DNA of 64,000 bases from Bathymodiolus brooksi (Eukaryota; Mollusca; Bivalvia; Mytilida; Modiolidae), in assembly GCA_963680875.1 (NCBI GenBank), contig OY804585.1, positions 43,941,414-44,005,413 of the forward strand. Reading direction: 5' to 3'. Below the pieces are notes generated by a model. That model saw only the letters and a list, made by a program, of their open reading frames with translations, did no database searches and was not told where the DNA came from. Positions 63,201 through 64,000 of the stretch are shown here, one piece after another. Position 1 is the stretch's first letter. Every line of letters starts with the position of its first letter. Position numbers and translations under genes: made by a program.

Positions 63201-64000
63201 AAACGTATCTACCTCGGAATTAGGATAATATGTCCCAGTGGAGAAATGTGTCTACCTCGGAATTAGGATAATATGTCCGAGTGGAGAAATGTGTCTACCT
63301 CGGAAATAGGATAATATGTCCCCGTGGAGAAATGTGTCTACCTGGAATTAGGATAATATGTCCCAGTGGAGAAACGTGTCTCCCTCGGAATTAGGATAAT
63401 ATGTCCCAATGGAGAAATGTGTCTACCTGGGAATTAGGATAATATGTCCCAGTGGAGAAACGTGTGTACCTCGGAATTAGGATAATATGTCCCAGTGGGG
63501 AAATGTGTCTACCTCGGAATTAGGATAATATGTCCCAGTGGAGAAATGTGTATACCTCGGAATTAGGTTAATATGTCCCAATGGAGAAACGTGTCTACCT
63601 CGGAATTAGGATAATATGTCCCAGTGGAGAAACGTGTGTACCTCGGAATTAGGGTGATATGTCCCAGTGGAGAAAGGTGTCTACCTCAGAATTAGGATAA
63701 TATGTCCCAGTGGAGAAATGTGTCTACCTCGGAAATAGGATAATATGTCAGAGTGGAGAAACGTGTCTACCTCGGAATTAGGATAATATGTCCCAGTGAA
63801 GAAACGTGTCTACCTCGGAATTAGGATAATATGTCCCAGTGGAGAAACGTCTGTACCTCGGAATTAAGATAATATCTCACAGTGGAGAAAGGTGTCTACC
63901 TCGGAATTAGGATAATATGTCCCACTGGATAAACGTGTCTACCTCGGAATTAGGATAATATATCCCAGTGGAGAAACGTGTCTACCTCGGAATTAGGATA
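60230..64000 (+). repeat. Domain C HOR unit E2, cut by window end
   Basis: Second copy of E1. It keeps the two monomers deleted from E1 near 56.36 kb, so the spacing rises from 4,729 to 4,815 bp. It lacks one monomer near 63.71 kb (a GTGTTTACC monomer), after which the spacing is 4,772 bp (CACTGG at 59151 and 63923). It runs to base 64000 mid-monomer, so the array goes on. Confidence 0.88.

Larger units (their letters stand above)
1..64000 (+). repeat. 43-bp satellite array, entire window
   Basis: Head-to-tail array of a 43-bp monomer filling the window with no non-satellite insert. The monomer starts GAGAAAYGTGTCTACC, has a middle CGGAATTAGG and ends ATATGTCCSAGTG. All copies are on the + strand as written and no reverse-oriented monomer was seen. 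Neighbouring monomers differ at a few recurrent sites: CG/TG/CA at monomer positions 7-8, CG/CA/TG at 18-19, GGAATT/GGAAAT near 19-24, GATAAT/GATACT near 27-32, and CCC/CCG/CTG/CTA/ACG near 37-39. The array begins at monomer position 1 and ends at position 30, so it continues beyond both edges. Counting gives 1,488 full monomers plus 30 bp, once 18 single-base deletions and 4 single-base insertions are allowed for. Most monomers carry GTCTAC, an AccI site. The family is not one I recognise. A structural or heterochromatic role is an inference from size and tandem layout only. Confidence 0.99.

Noticed and set aside
1..64000. CRISPR array
   Set aside because: Repeats are directly adjacent with no spacers, vary in sequence and number about 1,488. 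This is a satellite, not repeat-spacer structure, and no cas genes are present.
1..64000. Telomere repeat (TTAGG or TTAGGG)
   Set aside because: TTAGG occurs once per monomer inside AATTAGGAT and is never tandem by itself. Rare TTAGGG forms are point variants.
1..64000. CENP-B box
   Set aside because: I looked for the TTCG...CGGGA pattern in the monomer and its variants and did not see it. A centromeric role cannot be claimed from sequence.
1..64000. Bacterial -10-like GATAAT in each monomer
   Set aside because: It is part of the repeat, has no matching -35 element or downstream gene, and the context is eukaryotic satellite.
1..64000. Assembly artefact explaining the repeated blocks
   Set aside because: Not fully excluded. 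Most copies carry private point variants, different internal deletions and a conversion-like patch, which a simple mis-assembly would not make. The near-identical 2,450-bp pair is the one place where I would check read depth.
1..64000. Transposon or inverted segment within the array
   Set aside because: Reading through the window, every line fits the 43-bp monomer in the same orientation. No terminal repeats, target-site duplications or reverse-oriented monomers were found.

Overview
The whole 64 kb window is one uninterrupted tandem array of a 43-bp satellite. I see no protein-coding gene, RNA gene, transposon, unique-sequence island or inverted block. Every monomer reads the same way on the + strand. 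A monomer begins GAGAAAYGTGTCTACC, continues through CGGAATTAGG and ends ATATGTCCSAGTG; the first example is bases 1-43. Its composition is about 42-44% G+C. The array runs off both ends: base 1 is monomer position 1 and base 64000 is monomer position 30. The register closes exactly: 1,488 complete monomers of 43 bp plus 30 bp, minus 18 one-base deletions, plus 4 one-base insertions, gives 64,000.

An array of this size and regularity points to eukaryotic heterochromatin (pericentromeric, centromeric, subtelomeric or sex-chromosome-like). I do not recognise the family and cannot name the species or chromosomal location. The three CpG positions of the monomer decay to both TpG and CpA, which suggests a genome with CpG methylation such as a vertebrate or plant, though this is inference.

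Above the monomer lies a nested, irregular higher-order repeat (HOR) structure that can be followed with private variants. Domain A (about 1-15 kb) has blocks repeated at 2,451, 2,751, 2,837, 1,375 and 258 bp. Domain B (about 15-39 kb) has a superblock repeated at 10,146 bp (15.2-24.2 and 25.3-32.9 kb). One copy carries an extra 1,419-bp duplication and a gene-conversion-like patch. The superblock is followed by 2.3 near-identical copies of a 2,450-bp unit (32.07-37.73 kb). Domain C (about 38-64 kb) has units of roughly 4.4-5.3 kb, interrupted by tandem duplications of 1,849 bp (40.0-43.7 kb) and 1,290 bp (54.2-56.7 kb). It ends in a 4.8-kb unit repeated up to the window edge. A recurring 1.1-kb 'S module', marked by a rare GATCGT variant, appears in all three domains.

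The parts act as products of in-register unequal exchange and local conversion, not as genes. The only two sizeable open frames are chance stop-free stretches in the two copies of the 1,849-bp duplication. Block boundaries were found by eye from shared private variants and are good to about one monomer; spacings between named markers were counted directly.
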